Part shown: in pieces, positions 1-10,460 of the stretch
Position numbering within the stretch: position 1 is the first letter of the stretch
Layout: the number at the start of each line of letters is the position of its first letter
Assembly: GCF_910592395.1 (NCBI RefSeq)
Contig: NC_088310.1
Coordinates: 14,951,501-15,015,500, forward strand
DNA from: Lineus longissimus
Taxonomy: Eukaryota; Nemertea; Pilidiophora; Heteronemertea; Lineidae
DNA: 64,000 nt
Direction: 5' to 3'
Notes under the pieces: model-generated
The model's input: the letters and a program-made list of their open reading frames with translations, nothing else
What the model was told of the DNA's origin: nothing
Database searches by the model: none
Made by a program: the position numbers and the translations under genes

Positions 1-18
1 GAACTATGCAGATTATTA

Positions 19-1434
19 GCTCACCTCTTAGCAGAGGTGAGCTTATCCCATACCGTGGCGTCCGTCGTCCGTCGTCGTCGTTGTCGTCGTCCGTCGTCCG
101 TTAGCAGGGCACGTTTCGTAACTGCTAGAGCTATTGAGTTGAAACTTGGTACACATGTACCCTTATGTAATGACACCTTGGAGACCAAGTTTCAGTCCGA
201 TTCGTTTCATGGTTTGGCCGCCAGGGGGCCAAACGTTAAAAGTGAAAATATGCAATATCTCCCTTAATAGTAGTCGGGAAATTTTGAAAAAAATATGGTA
301 GGTACTTCTAGCAAAGGTGCATCATATATCCTCCGAGTTTTTGATTTGACCTCTTCTTCAAGGTCACAGAGGTCAAATGGTGTAAATTGGCCGTTAGGAT
401 GTAACGATGGCACGTTTCTAAACTGCAATGACTATTGATACCAAATTTGGTACACATTTACCCCTTAGTCAGGTGATCTCAGGGACCGAAGTTTGGTCCA
501 ATATGATTCACCACTTGACCACCAGGGAGCAAAATCCAAAAACCTTAAAAATGTGATTATTCCTTAACTTCTTGCCCGATTGCCACCAATTTGATATCAT
601 GGGTACATCTAACCACCATACAGTATATGTCACACAGGTTTTTAATTTGACCTTCTTGTCAAGGTCACAGAGGTCAAATGGCGTAAATTGGCCGTCAGTC
701 CGTAACTATGGCACGTTTCTTAACTGCAATGACTATTGATACCAAATTTGGTACACATTTACCCCTTAGTCAGGTGATCTCAGGTACTGAAGTTTGGTCC
801 AATATGATTCACCACTTGACCACCAGGGGGCAAAATCCAAAAACCTTAAAAAATGTGATTATTCCTTAACTTCTTGCCCGATTGCCACCAATTTGATATC
901 ATGGGTACATCTAACCACCATACAGTATATGTCACACAGGTTTTTAATTTGACCTTCTTGTCAAGGTCACAGAGGTCAAATGGCGTAAATTCGCCGTCAG
1001 GCCGTAACTATGGCACGTTTCTTAACTGCAATGACTATTGATCACAAATTAAGTACACATGTACCCCTTGGTCAGGTGATCTCAGGTACCAAAGTTTGGT
1101 GCGATCTGATTTGCCGTTTGGCCTCCAGGGAGGGGGCCAAATCCTAAATTCTTCAAAATGCCATTATTCCTAGTAATGACTTGCCCGATTGGCACCAATT
1201 TTATATCATAGGTACATCTAATTCTAACAACCATTCAATGTGTCACCCGGGTCTTCTTTGATTTGACCTACTTTTCAAGGTCACAGAGGTCGAATGTACT
1301 GTAAATTGGCCATTTTGGGGAAATTGTAATTGCTTGGACCTACATCAAACCTAACACTACATGACACAATACCATGCTCTTTATCCATCTTTCCTCCACA
1401 TGAGTTGATCACAATGGCCCTGGCCATTTCATTT
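19..1434 (+). mobile_element. Hairpin-ended repeat element, family A, copy 1
   Basis: It starts with a perfect palindrome at 19-42 (arms GCTCACCTCT / AGAGGTGAGC, loop TAGC), then a CGT-rich microsatellite. Four tandem modules of about 301 bp follow, marked by CACGTTTCT at 110, 411, 712 and 1014. Each holds the phrases AAGGTCACAGAGGTC and GGTACACAT. It ends with a hairpin, AATGGCC-CT-GGCCATT, at 1413-1428 and TCATTTT. No credible protein is encoded. It matches copy 2 at 21524-22675, which has one module fewer. Classing it as a Helentron-associated (HINE-like) element is inference from its architecture. Confidence 0.75.
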
Positions 1435-2113
1435 TACAGATTAACTGTTGTTGGTTATTGCAAGAGGAGTCATTGGCACATTTCAAGTCCAGTAAAGCAC
1501 TTGCTGTTCCCACATCAGAGTAAGGTGTGCGGACTCGTTTTACTGCTTTCCATTCCCGGAGAACGTTATCAAATATCTGCCGCAAGGCAACAAATATCTG
1601 CCGAAAGGCTTCAAATATCTGTTGAAAGGCATCAAATATCTGCCGCACCAATAAAGTTCATTTTGTTAACCAACTCTTTATCTTCTTTTCTTCACATACA
1701 AAAAAGACCATCCCAAACATTTGGCTGCATCCACTTCCTCAATGTCCAGACAACAGTCGGTTCATTTGACCATTGTAAAGCACCAGGCCCCACCTCACAA
1801 AATACACTGTAATAATTATGTACCTTGTGTCCATGTGCATGCTATTAGTTCCACCTACGCTGCATGAAGACAAGGACTCCCCTCTTTTTACGCACCACAC
1901 AACTCCTTGACGTCATCACACACCCCACTACTATAACGGCAATAGAAATGACGTTACGTCATAATAACAGGGTGACGTCAACTCAGTACTTCAGCATGCA
2001 CTGATATAGCAAGAAGGTCTTTCGCACCGGCACTTCTGCGTGCTAGACGTTACAGCTTCACGTTGCCTCATAATAACAGGGTACCAACACACACTTGGCC
2101 CTTGCCTTCACCT

Positions 2114-2152
2114 ATCCATTTCACTGAGCGCCAGGCCCTTGGGCCTCTTGTT
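2114..2152 (+). repeat. 3' terminus of a family B hairpin-ended element
   Basis: This is the conserved family B end: GAGCGCC, then the hairpin AGGCCC-TT-GGGCCT, then CTTGTT. The same end is seen at 20633, 21425, 32059, 42700 and 49624. Its 5' part cannot be recognised between 1435 and 2113, so this copy is truncated or diverged. The rest of 1435-2394 shows no gene. Confidence 0.7.
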
Positions 2153-2394
2153 ATAGTAATACAGGTCAATGTAAAAACATTTGCTATCAGGTGGCCTGTT
2201 TTCAAGCTACCAGTAATGGAAGCAGATAACCTCTTACTTGTAATAGTATTCTTTATTTTTATCACATTGTTGACAAAAAGTGGTCCATGGACCATATTCA
2301 TATGTTATGCACATCTTACAGCCAAAGTTAAACCAGTGATCACAATTTGGGCCTCTCTATTTTATTGTTGTGAAAAACTTTTTTACTTTTTCAG

Positions 2395-2503
2395 GAAAAT
2401 AAAAACACTTGGGCAGTCTGAATCAGACGATGACGATAGTGCGCGAGCATGGGTCAAGAGGAACCGTAAAGTAGAGGAAGAGAAAGCTTTGGCTGATAAA
2501 AGG
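2395..2503 (+). CDS. SART1: SART1 (U4/U6.U5 tri-snRNP protein 1), internal exon a
   Basis: SART1 (Snu66 in yeast) is a nuclear scaffold of the U4/U6.U5 tri-snRNP, needed for spliceosome assembly. The exon follows a pyrimidine-rich acceptor ending TTTTTCAG at 2394 and ends at a strong donor, GTAAGT, at 2504. It reads GKIKTLGQ, an acidic stretch, ARAWVKRNRK and ends ALADKR. This aligns to the part of vertebrate SART1 that has KIKTLG, an acidic linker and AW(I/V)xRxR...EK.LAEKR. It enters in phase 2 (one base completes a codon) and leaves in phase 0, matching exon b. The protein is about 800 residues in vertebrates, so the N-terminal exons must lie before the window; none was seen in 1-2394. Recognition rests on the four exons together (remembered family sequence, not a search). 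Confidence 0.9.
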
Positions 2504-2639
2504 GTAAGTTTATAGAAGCCTGTCTTAAAAATCAAATTCACTGGCAGACTTGGACTGTAACGATTCACCCAATGGACATTAATTTTTAACTCGGCATACT
2601 TAGTCATACTTAGATCAGAACTGGTAGAATATCTGTTCA

Positions 2640-2830
2640 GAATTCTGTCTGTCCGTCCATCAGTCAACATGAGGCGCATGTTTTGTAACCGTAAGACTTG
2701 ATGTGAACCTGATGTCTAATTTAGGTGCATATTTTTCTCTGATCAGAAACTGAAAATCTGCGCAATTTGATCTTCATTCGACATGTGACACGGCCTTGTT
2801 TAAAAAGGCCTATCTTGCTTACTTGAGGAA
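2640..2830 (+). repeat. Family B-like 5' fragment
   Basis: It shares a long stretch with 15450-15660, including GCACGTTTTGTAACCGTAAG-like and TTTCTCTGATCAGAAAC phrases and TTTAAAAAGGC near the end. It lies just after SART1 exon a. No coding function is seen. Confidence 0.6.
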
Positions 2831-3816
2831 GAATGGAGTTAAATTTGTTCCTGTTTCCTGACCGCTAGGGCTATGAATTTAAAACTTTCTACACAGGACA
2901 CTGACTTCCGACACTGAGTTTTAGTCCAATCTGATTCTTGACTTGATTGTAATGCACTGTTCTAGATTGGGTAATTTTAAATTTAGCATCCGAAAGTCAC
3001 GCGTGCGCAATAGTTTGTCTACAAGCGGTGCTATTTCTAGCGGTTATACAAAATGGGGAATCGCAGCCATTGTGGATCATTGGTGTTAAAAGGACTACCC
3101 CGTGCTGGACGTGCTCTGCAACGACTTCCACCTGAGCTGTTCTCATCCACCTACGACTACGTCATCCACTCCCATCATTCCACTAGCATAATTCGGATTG
3201 TGATCCGAATCACGAGCGATCACACACAATCCGATGTAAGGTATACGCCAGCTATGAATAGTAAAAAAACCCACCACAATCTCACTTTCGTAGCCCTAGA
3301 GGGCCAGCAATTCAGCCACACTATGGTAGACACGGGAATTCTGGTGATTCCCTTGCAGCATCCCTTCAATATCTTCCTCGCGCCAGATGTTCAGCAAGAC
3401 CAACCTCTCCGCTCTTGACCAAACCAATCCGCGATTATTTCCAGCCATATCGTTCGACAAATTTGCAATTTCCACTTTTATTAGCAGCTGTCAGACAAAT
3501 GTCAGAGCCCACGTTTTCTCCATGCGATAAAACTGAAGTAAATGTGCAGAACAGGACTGCGCTTGCGCCACAGGAAACCGACCTGATTAATGCGATTTGA
3601 CCTGTTAACACTAAAGTTGGTTCGGAATAAGCCGTTGTGGAATAGCTGAATCGGATTTCAATACGCTTTAAGAACCGTACTCGTTAGTACGGATTCAATA
3701 CACATTAAGGTGGCTCTAGTGTGAACACGTGACTCGAATCAAGTTTTTGCTCGAGATGGCCAGTTCAGTGTTCTGCACAGGGTTGTAATATGGGGGAATG
3801 GAGACGACTAGCAAAA
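2831..3816. other. Intron sequence without a recognised gene
   Basis: An open frame at 3053-3418 (121 codons) has no recognisable domain and no splice context. The stretch contains several short inverted motifs around GATTCGGATTGTGATCCGAATC, and looks like decayed MITE material. Confidence 0.4.
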
Positions 3817-4107
3817 TATGTAATAGATGTGGATAAGACTCCAGTTAGCGAATTCCAATTATTATTGATCAACATCCGAGTTAAAGTCCTAGTACAATTG
3901 AATAAGTAATTGTTAAATATGCAATACAATATACAGATACAATGAGAAAAATTTATCAGAATATACAAATTAATTAGAACTAACATAAAAGCAGTCTTAA
4001 CATTGAAATAGAAAATATATAAAGTTTGGTTTAACCGTAAGAGATGTGGATAAGACTCCAGTTAGCGAATTTCATTTATTATTGATCAACATCCAAGTTA
4101 AAGTGTT
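3817..4107 (+). repeat. Direct duplication of about 65 bp
   Basis: GATGTGGATAAGACTCCAGT plus the following TTAGCGAATT and ATTATTGATCAACATCC occurs at about 3827-3890 and again at about 4045-4107, roughly 220 bp apart. The copies differ at a few bases. No gene was seen from here to about 4640. Confidence 0.6.
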
Positions 4108-4639
4108 TGTAACCTAAAGCCTTTAACTTATATAGCGAATCCTGGATTCTGTTGACCAATAAGAAATAGAATTACTTACCTTGGAGACTTATACGACATA
4201 GGTCAAGCCAATCAGAAAAGCCGTATCTTGTGACCACGACAGTTCGTGTCCTAGTAAGCAGTTGTTGTTTACCAAATATACATCAGGTAACCACATCAAA
4301 CATTACATACCAGCAGCAAGACGATAAGAAACTAATTGTTTATCTAGGTTGAATTAGATTATCCTAGTTTAAACGAAGAACAAGTCCCATAAGCTAGAGA
4401 AGGCAAGAAGTGATGAATGGCCTTCCAGACATAGTGTCTCTAAGTTGTATGACAAGTCATTGACTAAAACAATGACCCATTTTAATGAAAGGGTTCAGCC
4501 GTTGTTAACCATTGAGTAGAGGATTAAGATACCTAATTTGGTTTTGATATTTGATAAATTCTCATCAAACATTATGAGATTATGAGATAACTAGTTAATT
4601 TACACTTTTCATGAAATGTACACCATAAAAGTTCTGCTA

Positions 4640-5590
4640 AGATCGGGTGCTCGTTAGAGTAGTGTGAGCGCGCCTCAGGGCAAAGCTAAAGGGGGGGTAG
4701 AAAAATTTTTTAGAAGCCCTCAGGGTTTCCCCCAGAGGGGGGGGCAAGGGGGGCAGTTGCCCCCCCTAAATTGTCCAAAAACAGGCAAAATTAGTTGTTT
4801 TGACCAGGATTTTCTGCAAAATTATGGTTTTGCCCCCCCTTGAATTTATTTCTGGCAGAAACACTGAGCCCTTGGATGCGATTTCCTGGGAACTGAGACA
4901 AATAATCACACCTCTAAAATAGTGTCCTAATCGGCATTTTTTTGATGGTGAAAAGAAAAAAGAATTTTTTAATTTCATTTCTGTCCCTGCCTTCGACACC
5001 TACAAAGCAAATCAAAAGTGCATTTCAAGTTGTTGAAAAATACAGGTCTAAAGCTACTAAATCATAACTTAAAAATACACAAATATTTTGGATGAATATT
5101 TACTGAGTTATGAACTTGATTTTTTGCCGACTAAGACATTTCATCAAACCAAGAGATCGCATTTCGAAAACCTACAGCGTATTTAACATTGTTTTTTTTT
5201 GTTTGTGTCCTGCACAGAAATACTCTTTCCAGTAGTAGGAGAATTAATTCCTTCCCACTACGGAGATATTTACTTAAATGTCAGCAACTATTTGGTTACT
5301 CTTCCAGACCGCATGTTCTATCAACGATCTTTTCCTGCTACATTGTTGTGTTACCTGGCTATTTATAGCCCTGTTAACAGGCAGGTCAGTTATGTCTAAA
5401 AATAGCACAGTGTGTGTTTGTAATGGGAGATGCCGTAATCACTCGCTGGCCGTCTGTGTTTTTGTTGACAGGCAGATACAATTAGAGGGTCTCGTTCGGA
5501 CTAGACACGCCTGTGAGCTAGAAGGTTCTAAACTTGTGAGGATATGTACCCAGGGACCCTTTATCCTACCCCAAACATTTGTCCCACAAT
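4640..5590. other. G/C-tract-rich intergenic-type sequence
   Basis: The segment 4690-4850 is dominated by runs of 6 to 8 G or C (CCCAGAGGGGGGGGCAAGG then GTTGCCCCCCC), which can fold on themselves. The rest is AT-rich with short open frames of no recognisable family. Confidence 0.4.
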
Positions 5591-6030
5591 TTGTCTTCAA
5601 ATATGGAAATGTTGAAAATTTAACAAAGTCGGATTGGAATCGAATTTCATGTGATTGTATATCTATGTACTCTCTACAACATCCCTGATTTTCAGTCTAA
5701 TCCATCTACCAATATGGCCGCAAGGTGGCCATCTTGAAAATTAAACAAAGTCCTCTTGCCCCGAAACTAATGAGCAGATTGCAACCAAACTTCATGTGAT
5801 TATGTATCTATGTACTCTTATCGATATCCCTAATTTTCAGTCAAGTCCCATGACAATTATGGCCACCAGGCCGCCATCTTGAAAATCCAACAAAGTCCTA
5901 GTACTCCTAAACTGTTCAACAGATGTCAACTGATTTCCATGTGACATGTACACTCTTCAATAACCCTGCAATTCAGTCAACTTTATAACCAAAATGCTAT
6001 ACTTAGATGGTACCGGTAATTTTCTTTTGT
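5590..6030 (+). repeat. Tandem repeat with a period of about 145 bp
   Basis: The unit contains ATGGCCGCCAGG-like, CCATCTTGAAAAT, AACAAAGTCCT and CATGTGATTATGTATCTATG phrases. ATCTTGAAAA recurs at 5731 and 5876, exactly 145 bp apart. A second copy of the array lies at 52680-53110, and both end with the same GGTACCGGTAA segment. Confidence 0.7.
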
Positions 6031-7025
6031 GCCATTGAGCGGCACAACACCAAGTCAAAGGACTACATTTTGCTCAGCGTGGACATGTTATAGAAGTGAC
6101 ATGTAGAGATACTGTGGTACTTGTGGTAAGTCATAGCTTGGACAACTGTGGATTCAGGCCATACCCTTGGTGACCAACACCGTTTTAATGATACATCTGT
6201 AAATGGGTGGAAAATCGATGGCGTGCATTGTTACAATTCTTCCTCCAGCCTGGACACAATGTATTTTGATGTCCCCCCCCCCCATCAGGAGCCTCAGAGG
6301 CAATAGGTGACATTCACTTCATCAAGGGTCTGGCCTAAATCAATCCACTGCCTCTGTTTGGTAGTGGTACATCTTGCCTTCTTCACTGGTGGTCGACATT
6401 TTATCACATAAAGTATATTTGCTAATCATGACTGCAGGGTCCAATGTATTTTTAAATGTTGACAAGGATTTTTTAGGATTGACCATACATGTAGACATCT
6501 TTATGTTGTCTCAAACTTGATATCCTAAAGTTTCAAACTCCTTAGCTCAAGATACATGTATGTCTAGATGTATAAAAATGTGGTGCCTATGGTCAACCCT
6601 TAAAATGTTCTTGAAGCTGAAATAAATGTCTCAGCTATCTCCGAATTAAATCCTGTCTTAATCATTCCATAGAGCTAAAATATTGATTACTCAGCCACTG
6701 TCTCACGACCAACAACTGGTATTATTACCATTACTATTTGCCATTTCTCCCATCCAGAATAAAGTAAACTGAAAGCCTTGAACTTTCAAAACACTAAATA
6801 AATACAATTTTCCAATGGAATTATTTTTCTGCTGATCATGATGCTCAAATACCTTGCACTCAGTGCATTGACATGCCTTTAATCTCCAACATCTGCTGTG
6901 AAAAGGAATTGAATTGTTTGACACTTCTCGTTTAGAGGATGAAATGAAATTGAGGATGTGGTGTTTTTTTACATACTCCATTCTCGTGAAAATAGTGCTA
7001 ATTCATATTCTTTTTTTTGGTGCAG
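6031..7025. other. No gene recognised upstream of the transposase-USP gene
   Basis: This is AT-rich sequence with short open frames only. It ends in a good polypyrimidine tract and acceptor (TTTTTTTTGGTGCAG, ending 7025), so an upstream exon of the following gene may exist, but none was identified. Confidence 0.4.
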
Positions 7026-8217
7026 AGTTCGGATGATCAAGATAGGCCAGGTGAACCAGAGAAAATGGTGTTGGACTTCGATGGACACCAGACATATATC
7101 TCAGGCACATCGGATTCTTCGGGCATGGATACCAGTGATCCTATTACATCGTTGAAGTGTGTGTCGAATGGTGACAAGAAGACAGAAACATTGAAGGATG
7201 TAGTCCTTAGCAGTGGTGAACCATGCGATCAAAACGATGTAAACAGTGCTCCAACAGATGCACCCTGCTATGTCTACCAAGTGACAGATACCGAGTACGA
7301 CAGGACACATCCTAGGCATTCATGGCCAAGGCGCCTATTTAAGAAGAAGAACTGTTTCTTGGCACCGTGGATGATGTCTGAAGAGAAAATCGCCAACTGT
7401 TCAGGTCTCAGACCTGAACAGTTCTGGGAGTTAGTCTGGCATCAAACGAACAATGACTCTGGCCACATAGCCCAAAAAATGAATATTGCAGCCCGTGTGC
7501 TGCTCTACCGATATAAGATGAGGTCAAAATTCAATGGATTTTGAGTATCAGAAGGATATGTATTACTCAAAAAAAGGAGGGCATTTCATCACAGCAAAGA
7601 CATTAGTGGACACAAGTGGCTATGTTGTGTCTACTTTCCCTCTAGCTGCTTCTGCATCACCCAGATGTGGTGATGGTCAACTTCTAGGACTTGAAATCCA
7701 CAGAGTAGCAAATTCAGGTGGAATAACCAGACTACTGAAGGGCAGTGAAAAACATTTCCTTGTACTGGCAGCTGATAAAGGCTATGTTTTCCAGCCGCAC
7801 AACCTCAATTCTCCAAATGTAACCGACCTCAGAGTATGATGTGAGGGAAATGGATGTTGCTTAATTTGGCCATCCAGCGGGGATGATCCGATACTTCAGG
7901 TGCAGAATGGGAAAATCATAATGGTGCCTTCCCCTGGGAATGAAATACTGACAAAAAACAGTAGAGCTGTGGTTGGAAAGTTGCGCTATGCCATCGAGTT
8001 GTTCCATGGAGCAATGAAATGTGAGAAGATTTTAGACATGATCCCTTATCAGTTCATGCAACCACTGGAGGAAAGTTTTTGCAATAGATATGGCATTCCA
8101 GAAGATATGAGAAATGTTCCAAGGATATCGCTGATATGGCAGGCAAGTGTCAACATGTATAACCAGTTTCATGCCAAGTTTGTGACGAACTTCACCACAG
8201 ATGTTGAACAAAGATGA
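7026..8217 (+). pseudogene. Broken DDE transposase (DDE_Tnp_4-like), N-terminal part of a transposase-USP gene
   Basis: The open exon after the acceptor at 7025 runs to 7544. After a low-complexity start it has MSEEKIANCSGLRPEQFWEL, the helical region that precedes DDE_4 domains. The frame then shifts near 7535, and GGHFITAKTLVDTSGYVVS follows, then LVLAADKGYVF (second catalytic Asp region). A TGA lies at 7837-7839. SRAVVGKLRYAIELFHGAMK (third acidic residue in IELFHG) follows, then a TGA at 8215-8217. After 7535 the frame is otherwise continuous into the next ORF. The segment expected between the helical region and FITAK, carrying the HTH and the first catalytic Asp, is missing, which points to an internal deletion. 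The transposase should be inactive. Family placement comes from remembered motifs. Confidence 0.72.
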
Positions 8218-8226
8218 CTAGCCCAG

Positions 8227-10245
8227 TTGTTAATATTACGCCTCAACAAGGACAATTTCCTGTTTGACAAAGACATGGACTTTAGTGTGATACTTAAGTT
8301 TCCAAACGCTAGAAGCCAGTCATGGCAACATGTTGCAATTTCTGATCTTGGGCGATTAAGAACACAGTTAGGTCTTCCTACTGTCCCACCAGGACAAGAG
8401 AATGTATTTTTGGACGTGTGCCTTGGTCCATATCTGTACAAACGGGCTCTTGGATATATCAAACACTTGCGTCAAGTGGAAGTGACATCTGTAGCATCAG
8501 GTTTTACTGGCATTAGTGATTACTGGAATGCCATGGCAGGACCACCACAAACCTCGCAGATATACTACAGGATTTTTCAGCAGCAACCTGCCAACTGGAA
8601 TCCAGCAAAGTATTTTCCTTGGCCACACACAGGACTCAAAGTGGTGACGATGAAGCTGCCATCAGCAAACCGGTCCAACCGAGCTACAGGCAACTTCAAG
8701 AGACCTTTACTGGTTTTTGGTGATGTGGCTGATAATGATAACTACCTGGGGTTCAGGGGACCATTATTGTCACTTTGTGGATGGAAGTGTGGATCACGGT
8801 CAACAGTAGCGCCAGATATTGGCTCACGGATAGCAGTGTCGGATGCACACGTTCTTGCACTCCTTGTCCTCACTCTGGCAGACAGATATGAGCATTCAGT
8901 CATTCGGCAGTCACACCTTCTCGATCCAAAGCTTCCACTTTGTTTACAGCCAACAGTCATATGCCCAGACACTTTTCACTCCAGCCATCAGCAGCCGAGG
9001 CAACAGAATTCAAGACAACAACAAGCTGAGCCACAGAATTCTAGTGAACAACAAGCTGAGCCACAGAGTTCTACCCATCAACAAGCTGAGCCACAGAATT
9101 CTACCCATCAACAAGCTGAGCCACAGAATTCTAGCGAACAACAAGCTGAGCCACAGAGTTCTACCCATCAACAAGCTGAACCACAGAATTCTACCCATCA
9201 ACAAGCTGAGCCAAAGAATTCTAGTGAACAACAAGCTGAGCCACAGAATTCTACCCATCAACAAGCTGAGCCACAGAATTCTAGCGAACAACAAGCTGAG
9301 CCACAGATTTCTAGCCAGCAGCAACCGAGGCCACCGAAGTCTAACCAAGAAAGACATGCAAGACGCTACGAACCATACCAAAGAAGTGTACATATAGGAA
9401 GAACACACAATTCCCCATTTTGTGGACTTACAAATGATGGCAACACCTGTTACTGTATAGCAGCCTTACAAGCTTTGAAACATTTGAATATTCAAAGACA
9501 CTCACAGCGGCATCTTGTGTCTAGAAACTTGGACAATGTTTTCCAGACAATGTGTAATAACATGCCAAAGGAATCTCCCTTCTCTGTTATCCCACTTGTC
9601 AATGCCATGAACGCGAGTTTGTACAGACCTGTGTTTACCGTCTCCCAGTATGAGGATGCTGGTGAATTCTTGATGTTTATTCTGGATCATCTCCACTTCA
9701 AGGAAGGACTGTTTACGTCATGGCCATGTCAGTTTGACTGTCCAGCAGGACACAGTTCTCTTCGGATGGAGGGGGGTCAGCGTCACATTCTACATTTGAC
9801 ATTGCCTGAAGTTGCCGCCGATGCTACCATTGAGAAAATGTACAACAATCACTTTGCCCAATTAGATGTAGTACCGCTATTATGTGAACATCCAGTTCGC
9901 AACCGCATTTGTGGTAAACGGGGCAATGGCCTACAGATTTGCGTTGAGGGTGACCTTACTATCTTAGGCATCAACAGGCACACTGACCTCTTGAGCAATA
10001 GAAAGAATCTAATGAACATATTGCCATCACCTGTCTTCAACCAAAAAATCGCAAAAGTGATTATATGTCACAGAGGTGACAGGGTAGATGCTGGCCATTG
10101 GTTATGTTTCTTGAATGACACAGTTGGTAATACTGGGTGGTGGCTGCTTGACGACAACCATCTTCCCGTACAATCATCCCCATGGGAAAATCAGAGTGTT
10201 CTGACCCACAGCGGCTACACAATTAATTATCTTGTGTATGTGTAA
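8227..10245 (+). CDS. Transposase C-terminal/SWIM-like region fused to a ubiquitin-specific protease (USP, C19) domain
   Basis: This is an intact 672-codon frame, in phase with the broken transposase just upstream. Residues 1-230 resemble the tail of SWIM-type DDE transposases: LGPYLYKRALGYI near 60-75, then a degenerate Cys/His segment CGWKCGSRSTV...AHVLALL at about 185-215. Residues 259-368 are a Q/E/P-rich tandem repeat. Residues 395-672 form a compact USP domain. The Cys box GLTNDGNTCYCIAALQAL has its nucleophile at Cys408. The His box has VDAGHWLCFL with His624, followed by WWLLDDN (642-644) and a closing TINYLVYV. The domain would remove ubiquitin from proteins. Its catalytic residues look intact while the transposase half is broken. 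The ATG at 8227 may not be the true start. Confidence 0.78.
   Translation: MLILRLNKDNFLFDKDMDFSVILKFPNARSQSWQHVAISDLGRLRTQLGLPTVPPGQENVFLDVCLGPYLYKRALGYIKHLRQVEVTSVASGFTGISDYWNAMAGPPQTSQIYYRIFQQQPANWNPAKYFPWPHTGLKVVTMKLPSANRSNRATGNFKRPLLVFGDVADNDNYLGFRGPLLSLCGWKCGSRSTVAPDIGSRIAVSDAHVLALLVLTLADRYEHSVIRQSHLLDPKLPLCLQPTVICPDTFHSSHQQPRQQNSRQQQAEPQNSSEQQAEPQSSTHQQAEPQNSTHQQAEPQNSSEQQAEPQSSTHQQAEPQNSTHQQAEPKNSSEQQAEPQNSTHQQAEPQNSSEQQAEPQISSQQQPRPPKSNQERHARRYEPYQRSVHIGRTHNSPFCGLTNDGNTCYCIAALQALKHLNIQRHSQRHLVSRNLDNVFQTMCNNMPKESPFSVIPLVNAMNASLYRPVFTVSQYEDAGEFLMFILDHLHFKEGLFTSWPCQFDCPAGHSSLRMEGGQRHILHLTLPEVAADATIEKMYNNHFAQLDVVPLLCEHPVRNRICGKRGNGLQICVEGDLTILGINRHTDLLSNRKNLMNILPSPVFNQKIAKVIICHRGDRVDAGHWLCFLNDTVGNTGWWLLDDNHLPVQSSPWENQSVLTHSGYTINYLVYV
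9001..9330 (+). repeat. Coding minisatellite, 11 copies of a 30-bp unit
   Basis: Unit boundaries fall exactly every 30 bases from 9001. Each unit encodes ten residues of the form PQNS(T/S)(H/E)QQAE. Units alternate between the STH and SSE types, which suggests that higher-order blocks were duplicated. Because 30 is a multiple of 3, all frames stay open, and long open frames on both strands here (8843-9397 plus, 9010-9408 minus) are artefacts of the repeat. It links the transposase-like part to the USP domain as a flexible tether. Confidence 0.95.
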
Positions 10246-10284
10246 AGGAAAAGTTCGGGGAACTGAAAAGGTCACGCCCAAGGA

Positions 10285-10460
10285 TTGCGACTCACAGGAT
10301 ATAATGTGGTTGATTATGACTCGCAGGATATGGATTTTGACTCGCAGGATATAATACAATGGATTGTGACTTGCAGGATATAATACGATGGATTGTGAGT
10401 GTGACTTGCAGGATACTGTGATGAATTGTTACTCATCGAATATAATATGAGGGATTGTGG
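10285..10460 (+). repeat. Short tandem repeat around GACTCGCAGGATATAAT
   Basis: GACT(C/T)(G/A)CAGGATAT recurs at about 10289, 10318, 10339, 10368 and 10401, often preceded by GGATTGT. It starts about 40 bp after the stop codon of the USP gene, within its likely 3' flank. Confidence 0.7.

Noticed and set aside
3053-3418. 121-codon frame starting MGNRSHCGS
   Set aside because: No domain, no splice signals, no second copy, and it overlaps palindromic decayed sequence.
9001-9330. CRISPR-like array
   Set aside because: Units are contiguous with no spacers and are coding. The genome is animal.
8843-9408. Long open frames on both strands over the minisatellite (184 and 132 codons)
   Set aside because: The 30-bp unit is a multiple of 3 and keeps every frame open. 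The true frame is the one continuing into the USP domain.
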